Positions 36,964-45,228 of a stretch of 54,577 nt of DNA are shown piece after piece. The DNA is from a virus: the IMG/VR virus record IMGVR_UViG_3300043568_000433, positions 1-54,577 of that record. One strand, 5' to 3'. Below the pieces are notes generated by a model, which saw nothing but the letters and a program-made list of their open reading frames with translations, ran no database searches and was not told where the DNA came from. Positions within the stretch are counted from its first letter, which is position 1, and each line of letters begins with the position of its first letter. The translations under genes and the position numbers were made by a program.

Positions 36964-37648
36964 GTTGTCTAGAATTAAAATGAGTAATTAGCCATTTATA
37001 ATCATTTATTTTATACAATAAATCTAAATCGTCATTACACAAGTTTACATACTGTTCTGCATCAAGGTAACCTCTATAGCACCATATCGCATTGTTTGTG
37101 CCGTTATCTAAATGTTGGTATGATTTCCATATGTCTAAATATTTTTCAACGTTTACTGCTAATGGACGATCTCTAAAGATCTTAGATAATAACTTAACGC
37201 AATGCCTAAAAGAAGTTTTCCAAGCATCGTATGGTATAGTGTTATATCTAGTAATTGATAAAACTTTATCCGGACTAATTTTTGCAGCAGTTGCAGCAAC
37301 AGAAAAATCTCCCTGGCTCATGTCAGTATTAACAAAACAATCTTTTCGCCATAGTTTAACTCCGCCATTTTTTACACGTATATCGAGTACCGGATCCAGA
37401 GCGTAGAACCATAATAAATCTCTCGCAGGATCTGGCTCCCAATCTAAGGTTTCAGTTAGCCAGTTATCTCCGTCAATAGTCCAGAAATGTTCAGTCGTTG
37501 ATAACGCATTACATGCCATATGTGCTTTATCAATTCCCAAGATACCATGTATTCTTTTTGCGGCTGGATGAAGTTCAAGTACACGTAACCAATTTTCTTC
37601 TTGATTGGCTTCATTAAATGTAATATGAAAAATATCAAACGTAGTCAT
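36956..37648 (-). CDS. Glycosyltransferase-like protein (GT-A, phage type)
   Basis: 230 residues. DIFHITFNEANQEENWLRVLE, then GIDKAHMACNALSTTEHFWTIDGDN, where TIDGDN is the DxD-type metal site. I recognise this layout from T4-like phage genes annotated as glycosyltransferase family 2-like. It would use a nucleotide-sugar donor. It overlaps the methyltransferase and the gene at 37,645 by four bases or so. Confidence 0.78.
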   Translation of the reverse strand: MTTFDIFHITFNEANQEENWLRVLELHPAAKRIHGILGIDKAHMACNALSTTEHFWTIDGDNWLTETLDWEPDPARDLLWFYALDPVLDIRVKNGGVKLWRKDCFVNTDMSQGDFSVAATAAKISPDKVLSITRYNTIPYDAWKTSFRHCVKLLSKIFRDRPLAVNVEKYLDIWKSYQHLDNGTNNAIWCYRGYLDAEQYVNLCNDDLDLLYKINDYKWLITHFNSRQHE

Positions 37649-38232
37649 TCATCGTCCTTTAAGTCAGCAACCAACCAACCGATTTTAAATAAGTCATCGG
37701 TTATCTCGTCAGTAACTACACTTTCAGGAACATAGGCAGCAACTTTCTTACGAATTATTTCTTGTTCTATAGTTAGTTCTTGTCCGTCATCTTGATCATC
37801 TAGGTACCCGTCATTGCGTATACCGCTACAGTACCAATCAATATAATCACCTTCTTCTCTCATATCGGCAATTATGCCACCGGCATGTCTCCAACTACAA
37901 CTCCATCGTTCGTCTTTCAAAATAGGCCACATCTCGCGTTTAGTGAATTCATTATTACACATGGCAGCATATAGATGTTGGGCATATACTTGATCTCCTC
38001 GAACTTTTTCTAACATCCATTCACAAGTTCTTAAATCGTACTCCATATTATGTTTTTGCCATGCTGGATTATCTTCCTGTTCCTCGGCTTGCTCTGTCCA
38101 GCTATTGTAAAATTTAATCATGCTTACTACATCTGGATCTTGGAGACTTGTGCCTTTTTGTTCTATTCGAGCAATATAATTATTACGTTGAAAAGTGAAT
38201 CGCTCACTGCTTTTAGATATTTTTTTTGACAT
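37645..38232 (-). CDS. Conserved phage protein, unknown function (195 aa)
   Basis: 195 residues, acidic C-terminus (ADLKDDE), helical middle (NNEFTKREMWPILKDERW). It resembles unnamed T4-like phage proteins. It heads the cassette of oxygenases and methyltransferase. The ATG is only five bases from a consensus -10 and no Shine-Dalgarno precedes it, so its mRNA is probably leaderless. Confidence 0.75.
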   Translation of the reverse strand: MSKKISKSSERFTFQRNNYIARIEQKGTSLQDPDVVSMIKFYNSWTEQAEEQEDNPAWQKHNMEYDLRTCEWMLEKVRGDQVYAQHLYAAMCNNEFTKREMWPILKDERWSCSWRHAGGIIADMREEGDYIDWYCSGIRNDGYLDDQDDGQELTIEQEIIRKKVAAYVPESVVTDEITDDLFKIGWLVADLKDDE

Positions 38233-38237
38233 ATACT

Positions 38238-38266
38238 ATTATATAGCATACATAAATTTTAGTCAA
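38238..38266 (-). promoter_or_regulatory. Sigma70 promoter giving a leaderless mRNA
   Basis: TTGACT, 17 bases, TATAAT. The -10 ends five bases before the ATG at 38,232, so the predicted start site is the A of AUG. Confidence 0.8.
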
Positions 38267-38295
38267 AAAAATAGGCACCAAAGTGCCTATTTTAA
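38264..38295. terminator. Bidirectional-shaped terminator
   Basis: Stem ATAGGCAC / GTGCCTAT with T-runs on the minus side, ending the alpha/beta-hydrolase gene. Its T-tract directly abuts the -35 of the next promoter. Confidence 0.8.
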
Positions 38296-39012
38296 TTATT
38301 GTTCTAGGAAAGATACTACTGCTCGCCTGGCTTCTGCTGAAGATACAGTTCCGTGTCCTTGTCCGTTTAATAGAACTAATTTACCATTTGTCCTGTCACC
38401 CCACTGTGAATCGCATTGAAAGCCTCCGTTAGCAAAATACGGATCGTTACCCCAAGATATAGCTATGATTGGTGTATTAGCACTAGCCATCACACCTAAG
38501 CTACATACAAATCCAGACACAATGACGCCTTTAAATCCCATATCGGGAGTGCGTGTCGCGGCCATAGCACCTTCGCTATGTCCCATTAAAAAAATACGTT
38601 TTTTGTCTGCCCATTTCATAGTTTGAAGTTGAGACATGGCATACGCTACTTCTGCTGGCCTAAGCCTGTTAACAGGTACTAATCTTAAATTGTTAATTCT
38701 CTCTGTGGTAGAGCAGTTAACAACTCGATTAGGTATTGCGAAAGAATCAGGTAACACTACAATATATCCATTATCTTTCAGCAAACGAGCCCACTGTGTT
38801 TCCTCTTGTGTAATGCCTGTACACCCGTGCATCAAGACAACAACAGGCAGTGGACTGGTTACTTCCACAGTACTAATTTGTTTGGTAAAGAAATTTCCAG
38901 GAACATGTACTTCGGCCTTTTCCCAGGATTTACTAATGTCGTAGGCTTCTAACGGCAATGCGTTAACAGAACTAGCTAATAAGAATAACAATGTAGCAAT
39001 AATTTTAGACAT
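38296..39012 (-). CDS. Exported alpha/beta hydrolase (dienelactone-hydrolase-like)
   Basis: 238 residues from the ATG at 39,012, which exposes a signal peptide (MSKIIATLLFLLASSVNA). MHGCTG (61-66) is the oxyanion turn; the nucleophile is Ser136 in GHSEG; a late His (GQGHG) completes the triad. It would act in the periplasm on an ester or envelope polymer. It overlaps the kinase gene by eight bases. Followed by a strong terminator. Confidence 0.85.
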   Translation of the reverse strand: MSKIIATLLFLLASSVNALPLEAYDISKSWEKAEVHVPGNFFTKQISTVEVTSPLPVVVLMHGCTGITQEETQWARLLKDNGYIVVLPDSFAIPNRVVNCSTTERINNLRLVPVNRLRPAEVAYAMSQLQTMKWADKKRIFLMGHSEGAMAATRTPDMGFKGVIVSGFVCSLGVMASANTPIIAISWGNDPYFANGGFQCDSQWGDRTNGKLVLLNGQGHGTVSSAEARRAVVSFLEQ

Positions 39013-39466
39013 ACCAAATTTCCTTAAATCCTTCTTCTTCTGTTGGATCTTCCCAGCTAGCAATCATGCTGGCAATAACATGATCCGGAATCTCTTTGCC
39101 AGGGCGGCCCATCAATCGTCGCATTAGTTCCGTATGCTCAGGTGTCTTAAACACCACGGCAATATGCTCATAGTCTGTTAACATGTTAAACTTGCGAGCA
39201 CGACTTTTAACGGTAGTGCTTGTTTGATCCCAAATGATGTCGCGATTCATTTCACGAGCCACAACAACTTCTTTTGCCATAAGGTCTACGGCAGTGGGCA
39301 TAAAGTCTACAAACACTTCACTGTAGGTGCGTCCTACTTCCTTTGCGTAGATTTCAACCCATTTGTCTGTACTAATATGGGCACAGGTTAACGCCCAGTC
39401 TTGTTCAGCTACCCAGGTAGATTTTCCGCTACCTGGGACTCCAATTAGTTGATAACACTTTGGCAT
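39005..39466 (-). CDS. P-loop kinase (polynucleotide-kinase-like)
   Basis: 153 residues. Walker A is GVPGSGKST (residues 9-17); an Asp-containing second strand (HISTDKW, IIWDQTST) and RRLMGRPGKEIPDHVI lid follow. This matches phage 5'-polynucleotide-kinase / zeta-like small kinases; no phosphatase domain is fused. Together with the nearby phosphoesterase at 39,475 it could form a tRNA or DNA end-repair pair, as T4 Pnkp does; no RNA ligase was seen in the window. Confidence 0.78.
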   Translation of the reverse strand: MPKCYQLIGVPGSGKSTWVAEQDWALTCAHISTDKWVEIYAKEVGRTYSEVFVDFMPTAVDLMAKEVVVAREMNRDIIWDQTSTTVKSRARKFNMLTDYEHIAVVFKTPEHTELMRRLMGRPGKEIPDHVIASMIASWEDPTEEEGFKEIWYV

Positions 39467-39474
39467 AATACTCC

Positions 39475-40077
39475 TTACATTGTTGGGCCGTTGCCGTTTT
39501 TAAAACCTACACTGCCACCTTCGGCTTCGATACGAGCAATAACATCTTCGAACAAGATAGGTTCAAAGTCAGTTTGCTCCACGCAAACACAATGATAACG
39601 AACATCGTTCTCATCGCTGTATAAAACTTCGCCAGTTCTAGCATCAACACCGCGAGCCTTCTTCACACGGTTGGCGTGAGTGTGTCCGTGAATGTTAACT
39701 CCAAAACGACCCATGCTATCACTATGTAACGGGATATGGCTCAAGATCATTCCGTTCATAACATGATATGCTCGTAATTCACGGAAGTAAGTCCTATACT
39801 CGTCATCACGGAAGATGTCGTGGTTACCGCGGATTAAGACCTTGTCACCGTTTAAGCGACCTAATGTCTTTAATGCCTTACGGTTAATGACCGCATCACC
39901 TAAGTGATAAACTTTATCAGTTGGCTTAACTTTGGCGTTCCATTTAGCAACCATGGCTTCGTCCATTTCCTCTGGACTGTCCCATGGCCTTAACTTGGTA
40001 ACACCGTCGTTACGTGTGAAGCGACATACACCCATGTGACCAAAGTGTGTGTCGCTTACTAAAAATACACTAGGCAT
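39475..40077 (-). CDS. Small metallophosphoesterase
   Basis: 200 residues. SDTHFGH (Asp8, His10), LGDAVIN, RGNHDIF, HGHTH and ILSHIPLH cover the calcineurin-like metal site. It resembles phage phosphoesterases used on nucleotides or RNA ends. It lies 8 bases after the start side of the P-loop kinase gene in the same unit. Confidence 0.88.
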   Translation of the reverse strand: MPSVFLVSDTHFGHMGVCRFTRNDGVTKLRPWDSPEEMDEAMVAKWNAKVKPTDKVYHLGDAVINRKALKTLGRLNGDKVLIRGNHDIFRDDEYRTYFRELRAYHVMNGMILSHIPLHSDSMGRFGVNIHGHTHANRVKKARGVDARTGEVLYSDENDVRYHCVCVEQTDFEPILFEDVIARIEAEGGSVGFKNGNGPTM

Positions 40078-40092
40078 ATTGCCCTCCTTTCT

Positions 40093-40263
40093 TTAATAAA
40101 TTTCTTTTACAATTTTAAATTCTGTTCCTGGATACTTTGCTTTGAATTCGTCAGTTTTAACATAGTCGTTAAACTCTTTTGCGTTAAAAAACACTCGATG
40201 AAAAACTGATTTGTGATCCAGAGTAGTTACTGTGAGGTAAACTGATTTTGCTTTGCCAGCCAT
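40093..40263 (-). CDS. Small phage protein (56 aa)
   Basis: 56 residues, found by reading the gap between larger genes: MAGKAKSVYLTVTTLDHKSV then a C-terminus EFKAKYPGTEFKIVKEIY. A beta-alpha-beta-beta small domain by eye. It fits the 15-base spacing to neighbours and has an AGGACA site. Unnamed phage family. Confidence 0.7.
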   Translation of the reverse strand: MAGKAKSVYLTVTTLDHKSVFHRVFFNAKEFNDYVKTDEFKAKYPGTEFKIVKEIY

Positions 40264-40275
40264 TAAAGTGTCCTT

Positions 40276-40677
40276 TTATTCAATTGCTTTTCTAAAAACT
40301 ATCTCTTGTCGGGCAAAAGCATCTTGTTCCCAAGGCTGATCCAGATATTTTGTTCGTTTAGTGTAGCGTTTGCCGCACCAATAATTTACACCATTCTTTA
40401 CTTTAAGAATGCCTTTGGCAAATTGGCGTACATGGACCATCTCGTGTGCCAGCGTAACTCCGATAGACTTGATAGACATAGTGGGTTTAATAACTATTAC
40501 ATAGCTATCCAAAATGTCCACAGGAACAGTATAACCCATTCCTTCACAATCTTGTTCTAATCGAATAACCAGCGACTTCCTAGTGTTGGTTAAGCCCAAT
40601 TGCTCAACTATCGAAGGAAGAATAGCTTCGATAAACTTTTTCTTCGTTCGACTACGTGCTTCTACAAGATAATCCAT
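40276..40677 (-). CDS. SprT-like zincin (HEMVH)
   Basis: 133 residues. HEMVH (78-82) in LAHEMVHVRQF is the SprT-type zinc site, and the tail WEQDAFARQEIVF has the usual downstream Glu. It has its own promoter and an AAGGAG site. Targets unknown; the third such protein in the window. Confidence 0.82.
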   Translation of the reverse strand: MDYLVEARSRTKKKFIEAILPSIVEQLGLTNTRKSLVIRLEQDCEGMGYTVPVDILDSYVIVIKPTMSIKSIGVTLAHEMVHVRQFAKGILKVKNGVNYWCGKRYTKRTKYLDQPWEQDAFARQEIVFRKAIE

Positions 40678-40702
40678 GCTCGCTCCTTGTTAGTGTAAAT
40701 GT

Positions 40703-40731
40703 ATTATAACACAGAACTCGCGGTCAGTCAA
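40703..40731 (-). promoter_or_regulatory. Sigma70-type promoter of the SprT-like gene
   Basis: TTGACT, 17 bases, TATAAT with a TG extension. The -35 overlaps the stop of the phosphatase gene. Confidence 0.8.
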
Positions 40732-41191
40732 CCGATCTAAAAGTTCTCCAGTCGTCTAAATTAGGCTTTTCGTCCGAATCGTATGTCCAGCCGAGGGCTT
40801 TCATCATACGATGCTTGACCAAAAGATTTGGACTACGGAATCGACCCGTATCTTCAAAACCCAACATGACTCCAAGCTCACAAACCGCACCCGATCTGCA
40901 AACGCCGGCGTAGCAATGAACTACAACGTTCATACGGTTAGCCAAAGCGTGTTGTAGCAGTCGAACAAGTTCAGCGGCCTGCTCATGACTACACCGCATG
41001 GCTTCGTCTAATGCAAAGTCCTTTTCTTCTATGTCTAAAAATTCAAAGTTATGTTGTTCTTTGAACTTGTGTGCGGGTACGGGGCGCCAGCTGGCTGGAT
41101 CAACAATGCTGATCAGCATACTGTTCTCTCCGGCTTCGTGATGGAACCTTGTGGGTATATCAGCAGCCGCTACGTTTTCAATCCATGGCAT
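40724..41191 (-). CDS. Dual-specificity/tyrosine phosphatase-like protein
   Basis: 155 residues. The signature HCYAGVCRSG (His92-Cys93-x5-Arg99) is the Cys-phosphatase loop, and DIEEKDFALDEAM with Asp53 may be the general acid. It would dephosphorylate protein or RNA 5' ends. AGGAGG overlaps the stop of the upstream gene. An in-frame TAG separates it from that gene by nine bases. Confidence 0.88.
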   Translation of the reverse strand: MPWIENVAAADIPTRFHHEAGENSMLISIVDPASWRPVPAHKFKEQHNFEFLDIEEKDFALDEAMRCSHEQAAELVRLLQHALANRMNVVVHCYAGVCRSGAVCELGVMLGFEDTGRFRSPNLLVKHRMMKALGWTYDSDEKPNLDDWRTFRSVD

Positions 41192-41200
41192 ATATGCCTC

Positions 41201-41407
41201 CTAAGTTTCTATGTCGATGTGTCGACCTTTGTCTAAATCTAGACGAAGATTCCTTGCCACTCGTTCTGCTATTATTTGATCAAGTCTGCGCTGTTCAATC
41301 TGCTTGCTGTAATCTTGTTCTCGTTGTTTTTCCAATCGAGACTGATCCAGACGATACTGTTCTTGATTATATTTTATAACACTTTGTTCTGCTCTTGATA
41401 TTTCCAT
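41201..41407 (-). CDS. Small Arg/Gln-rich helical protein
   Basis: 68 residues, nearly all charged helix (EQYRLDQSRLEKQREQDYSK). It ends in TAG, the only TAG stop I found in this window, overlapping the next gene's AGGAGG. Its start overlaps the previous stop by one base. Function unknown. Confidence 0.65.
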   Translation of the reverse strand: MEISRAEQSVIKYNQEQYRLDQSRLEKQREQDYSKQIEQRRLDQIIAERVARNLRLDLDKGRHIDIET

Positions 41408-41634
41408 TACACTCGTTCCTTTTTAACACGGCCGATGCGACTCGCCTTGTTCCAATCATAAACAACACCATCTGGGCATAGTCCGTTTTTAACGCTGTCA
41501 ACACCAAACATGCCCACAATTTCAAAATCTGGACCTGTGATAGAGACAAACTCATTCATTGCCTTGGCAGTGCTCATTGCTTCATCCAATGTTGTTACAT
41601 CGAATGTTACTACCGATCCTTTTACCTTATACAT
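41407..41634 (-). CDS. Small phage protein (75 aa)
   Basis: 75 residues from the ATG at 41,634 (MYKVKGSVVTFDVTTLDEA). A ferredoxin-like beta-alpha pattern and a final GLCPDGVVYDWNKASRIGRV. It overlaps the GIY-YIG gene by eight bases. Unnamed T4-like phage family. The upstream extension to 41,679 is inside that gene. Confidence 0.65.
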   Translation of the reverse strand: MYKVKGSVVTFDVTTLDEAMSTAKAMNEFVSITGPDFEIVGMFGVDSVKNGLCPDGVVYDWNKASRIGRVKKERV

Positions 41635-42037
41635 TTTTTGTTCTATCTTCAAAATTTTCATCATTACATAACGGATCAAATATCAACATCATTGCGCCTT
41701 CCAAATATGTGCGATCAACTGCTTTTGAGCATTCAAAATATTCGATAGTCCATGATACAGGATCCCACCATTGTTCTTCTCGGGTCGCTTTCCAACCCTT
41801 ACCGTGGCTAGTGCCTTCTTTCAGAATGGCATACGCCTTATTGTGGTGATGTTCAAAACGAGCACGGATGCCTGAACCACCACCGCCTTGTCCTACATAA
41901 ATGCAAGTATCACCTTGCCAAATGCTGTACAGTCCATTACTTTTTGGTAACGATTTAAACTCGTTAAAAGAATGGGTTTGGATAGCTGGGCTAATGCCGC
42001 AACGCTGAAAGTCGGGTTGTAGTTTTGCTAATTTCAT
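41627..42037 (-). CDS. GIY-YIG nuclease-like protein
   Basis: 136 residues from the ATG at 42,037. LYSIWQGDTCIYVGQ is the GIY-YIG strand pair, GIRARFEHHH carries the Arg, and TYLEGAMMLIFDPLCND the metal-binding Glu and the Asn. It may be a small homing- or repair-type endonuclease, or a repressor of that fold. A leaderless promoter sits six bases upstream of the ATG. Confidence 0.82.
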   Translation of the reverse strand: MKLAKLQPDFQRCGISPAIQTHSFNEFKSLPKSNGLYSIWQGDTCIYVGQGGGGSGIRARFEHHHNKAYAILKEGTSHGKGWKATREEQWWDPVSWTIEYFECSKAVDRTYLEGAMMLIFDPLCNDENFEDRTKNV

Positions 42038-42043
42038 ATCATT

Positions 42044-42072
42044 ATTATAACAGCATCTGACTATCTTGTCAA
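42044..42072 (-). promoter_or_regulatory. Perfect sigma70 promoter (TTGACA-17-TATAAT)
   Basis: Consensus -35 and -10 with a TG extension; the -10 ends six bases before the GIY-YIG ATG, predicting a leaderless mRNA. Confidence 0.88.
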
Positions 42073-42211
42073 TAGCCAAATGTGTTGTATATTTACAACA
42101 TTTATGACCCATTTAAATGCCCTACAAGCGTCGATAACGGTTCTAAGCAGGTCAACATTGCCCTAGCTGTTTTAAACTCAGTGTAGGGCTGTATTTTGGG
42201 TAACAACAGCC

Positions 42212-42239
42212 AAAAAAATAGCACCCGAAGGTGCTATTC
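42212..42239 (-). terminator. Terminator after AAA+ gene
   Basis: Stem TAGCACC-TTCG-GGTGCTA followed by seven T on the minus strand; almost identical to the one at 43,447. Confidence 0.88.
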
Positions 42240-42255
42240 AAAACTAAGTTTTTGC

Positions 42256-43356
42256 TTAAAAAGCATCGTAGTAGTGGAAGTTCTTTTCTTTCACTTTGGT
42301 AAGTGTAAGAGCATGACCATCCTTGTTCATGAAGATAAACATGCCACTTTGTGGATCAATCTTTTGGATTTCAGCTGGCGTAAAACTAGCTTCTTCCCAG
42401 TTCCAATCTGCATCTTCCTTGTCGTCGTCTTTGTCAGTCCAGGGTAGGCCTGCGTTAGACACTTTGAACGACAAGTGGATCTTGCTTTGGAGTGGATTAC
42501 CTTTCCATTCGCGAGACTCCAGATGCTTTTGTTCAACAGGAATACCTTTGAAGCTCAGTTGAGTTGAATACTTGTTGCCGTCATCAAATTCTGGTTTGGC
42601 ATTCAACATCTTCAATGCTTCTTCAGGAGATTCATTGTAGCGATTCATTTCTTCAACTAATGCTTTCAGCATGTCAAAGTTGAACTGGTTAAACAACATG
42701 GCAATTGAGCAAATCTTAGCAATGTGTTCCTTGGCATTCAAGTTGTCCTCACAGTACTCGATGATAAAGTCCTGTGTCAAGCCTGTGTAGTCCAGCATGT
42801 AGTAGATACGACCTGGACGATTACGCATGTGGCTATCCACACGCCACTTGTCGTTACAGGTAATCACAAACATTTTCTTGCTGGGGAATACACCGTCCAA
42901 CAAAGTCAGCATGGCTTCTTGCTCTTGTGCGTCGTAGACTTTTTCAAACTCGTCAAACAACACAACACATGGTTGCTCGATAGCCTGAATCAAGGCATTG
43001 AACTTATCACCGGTCCACGCATTGTTAATAACAATGGTAGGATGGCCTTGATTGGCTGCATGAATTGACAAGGCTTTTGCCAGCAAACTTTTGCCGCTAC
43101 CTTTCTCACCAGTAAGCATTACGCCAGTGCTGGCACTACGATCCATGAATGTATTAAAAATACGATTTGTATTTTTGTCTAAGTCGCCGTACCGCTTGCC
43201 TTTGATCTCAAACGAATCAATTTGTTCAAGATACAACTCACCACTCATTGGATTTTCTTTAATGGTAAAATTAGCCGCTGGTAGTGCCTCGTGTAGGTCC
43301 ATGGCTTCTTTTGATGTTACACGAAACGAGATTCCTGATTTTAAAAAATATGACAT
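42256..43356 (-). CDS. AAA+ ATPase
   Basis: 366 residues. Walker A is TGEKGSGKS (82-90), Walker B VVLFDEFEKV (131-140, Asp135-Glu136), sensor/arginine-finger type CNDKWRVDSHMRNRPGR follows. It is of the Cdc48/FtsH-like AAA+ class found in T4-like phages. It likely remodels a protein or nucleoprotein complex; a partner for ClpP is possible but the usual IGF loop is not evident. Confidence 0.88.
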   Translation of the reverse strand: MSYFLKSGISFRVTSKEAMDLHEALPAANFTIKENPMSGELYLEQIDSFEIKGKRYGDLDKNTNRIFNTFMDRSASTGVMLTGEKGSGKSLLAKALSIHAANQGHPTIVINNAWTGDKFNALIQAIEQPCVVLFDEFEKVYDAQEQEAMLTLLDGVFPSKKMFVITCNDKWRVDSHMRNRPGRIYYMLDYTGLTQDFIIEYCEDNLNAKEHIAKICSIAMLFNQFNFDMLKALVEEMNRYNESPEEALKMLNAKPEFDDGNKYSTQLSFKGIPVEQKHLESREWKGNPLQSKIHLSFKVSNAGLPWTDKDDDKEDADWNWEEASFTPAEIQKIDPQSGMFIFMNKDGHALTLTKVKEKNFHYYDAF

Positions 43357-43397
43357 GTTAGTCTTTTGATGTAGTGTAGTACAATTACTATAGGTTA

Positions 43398-43403
43398 ATT
43401 ATA
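43398..43403 (-). promoter_or_regulatory. Extended -10 promoter of the AAA+ gene
   Basis: TGTTATAAT (TGnTATAAT) about 40 bases before the ATG; no good -35 was seen. Confidence 0.5.
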
Positions 43404-43446
43404 ACATCTAAAATGTTTCTAGTTGCCTACTTTGACAGAATTAATA

Positions 43447-43476
43447 TAAAAAAAATAGCACCCGAAGGTGCTATTT
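43447..43476 (-). terminator. Terminator after the Ro60-like gene
   Basis: Stem TAGCACC-TTCG-GGTGCTA with T-run on the minus strand; twin of 42,212. Confidence 0.85.
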
Positions 43477-43489
43477 AAAAACAATGTTT

Positions 43490-44905
43490 TTACAGCTTGT
43501 AACGATCACTCATTACAGTCTTAAGCATGATGCCTTCTGGAGTGAACTGATCCAAGTCAGCGGCTAGCAAGCTAGTCATTATACTTGGGCTGAATCCACT
43601 TACCAATGCGGCACCACTCTTGTCAGCCTTAACAGGCACGTTGTCTGAACTGTTTAGGTTCCAGAAAACAACTTGTGGCATGCTGTAGCCTGCGGCTTCG
43701 AACTTGCGTTCGATCATTTCCATTGCGCTGTCGTCGTGCTTGGCGCATTGGTCAAACTGCATGTCACTCAAGATCAGCAACATGGCTGGCATGTCGCTGG
43801 CTGGTACTGAACCCTTAACCGCTACGTCTAGAATCTTGTTCATAGCCGCGTTTAGGTTAGTGCTCATGTCCCAATCACTCTTGCTCATTTGAGCAACCTT
43901 GTCAACAATGTTACCCTTTAGAGTAACAAGTTCTGGCTTGCTAGAGAAAGTCAAGAAAGTGTCCTTGAACACACCCTTGTTCTTGTCTGCTAGGTACAGG
44001 CCCAAGCTGATTGAAACATCCATACAAGTCACATTAGTGTTCTTTCCTGCTGGGCAAGACATAGAACCGCTAACGTCTACGATTGGCATGATGCTGGCAT
44101 CTCCCACATAGTTTGGCAAAGCATCCCACTGTGCCACGATGTGGTCAGTGGCTGTCTTGTCCAAAATTGCACGGTTGTAGCTTCCGATAACACCCTTCAA
44201 CACGTCATGTGGGAAGATTGCGCTGGCGTTAACCTTGACAGTCTTGTCACCACTTACCAACTTGGCCACATACTCAGCGAATGCTGGTGTGTGACGGCTG
44301 AATGCCTTCTTGTAGTTGCGTGAAGCAACACTTGGCACGTGACTGAAGTTGATGTTGTCCCAGTCGTTGGCACACATTTGTGTTTCCACAACTGTGGTCA
44401 TTCCCACTAAACTCTTACGATACTGCTTTGGAGTCATTCCAAAGAATGCTCGTACTTCAGCCGCAATCTTGCCCTTACGAGGAGTCCACTTTGCGGCCAG
44501 ACCGTTACGGGCACGTAGGGCATCGCCCAACATGGTATAAGCGGCTGACTTCAAGTCAGGGTTAGTGAAGACAAAGATGTCATCCCAACGGCCAACTTCA
44601 GGGATCTTGCGTAGCAAAGCCAAAGCGGCGTCTGGGTCACGCTTTTCTAGATGTACTAGAATGTCGCGGAACAATTGACGTTCACCTGCACCACCACGGA
44701 CATCACGTGCCCATTGTGCGATGCGTAGTGCTACGTCACTGTTTTCTACATAAGCGGCAGTGAAGTCGCCTACAATGTTCTTACCACGGCTTGCGCCGAT
44801 CTTGTAGAACAGGTCCACAGTGGCCTTGGCTGTGCTCTTACGTGCCTTCATGCCATTGGCAGTACGGGCTTCTTGGTTTGCTATTGCTGTTACAAATGCG
44901 TTCAT
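43490..44905 (-). CDS. TROVE/DUF2828-like vWA protein (Ro60-type)
   Basis: 471 residues. The N-terminal helical part (RDVRGGAGERQLFRDILVHL, FGMTPKQYRKSLVGMTTVVE, FSHVPSVASRNYKKAFSRH) matches DUF2828/Ro60-type repeats. A C-terminal vWA domain has a MIDAS Asp277-x-Ser279-x-Ser281 (VDVSGSM) and later LILSDMQFD. Ro60 proteins bind misfolded RNA and Y RNAs through the helical ring. The start is preceded by 500 bases of structured, promoter-driven RNA and by the tRNA array, which fits an RNA-quality or tRNA-repair role. A ring of RNA clients is an inference. Confidence 0.9.
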   Translation of the reverse strand: MNAFVTAIANQEARTANGMKARKSTAKATVDLFYKIGASRGKNIVGDFTAAYVENSDVALRIAQWARDVRGGAGERQLFRDILVHLEKRDPDAALALLRKIPEVGRWDDIFVFTNPDLKSAAYTMLGDALRARNGLAAKWTPRKGKIAAEVRAFFGMTPKQYRKSLVGMTTVVETQMCANDWDNINFSHVPSVASRNYKKAFSRHTPAFAEYVAKLVSGDKTVKVNASAIFPHDVLKGVIGSYNRAILDKTATDHIVAQWDALPNYVGDASIMPIVDVSGSMSCPAGKNTNVTCMDVSISLGLYLADKNKGVFKDTFLTFSSKPELVTLKGNIVDKVAQMSKSDWDMSTNLNAAMNKILDVAVKGSVPASDMPAMLLILSDMQFDQCAKHDDSAMEMIERKFEAAGYSMPQVVFWNLNSSDNVPVKADKSGAALVSGFSPSIMTSLLAADLDQFTPEGIMLKTVMSDRYKL

Positions 44906-44979
44906 TTTATTACCTCACAGAATGTGTTTTTTTTCGATATGCGTGAAAATTTAAAGTTGCTGTTAACATTCTAAAACTT

Positions 44980-45224
44980 TAACAGGATGATCGTGCCAAT
45001 TTGTTTAGTATTCTGGTCTGACCAATTACGGCACTCAGACCCTATCAACATTCATGTTGACTATTCACACTCGGCTTTCTGTAGTGAACACATAGTATGT
45101 CTTTCCATACTGTCGTCTATTCCATCTGCGTACATGGTATTTCACATGTATAAACTTTTCAGTCCACCCTTACGGGGCACATTCTATAGCATTAAGCGTT
45201 AGTTTAAATTGCTGTAGTCATCCA
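44980..45224 (-). repeat. Covarying-hairpin element, RNA unit Y
   Basis: Left TTTGGATGACTACAGCAA, right TCATCCTGTTA; closing stem GGATGA/TCATCC. Interior about 210 bases with several short hairpins. Confidence 0.55.
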
Positions 45225-45228
45225 AATA

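Noticed and set aside
38264-38295. Strong operator reading of the ATAGGCAC palindrome
   Set aside because: T-tracts on the stem side and its position after the hydrolase stop explain it better as a terminator.
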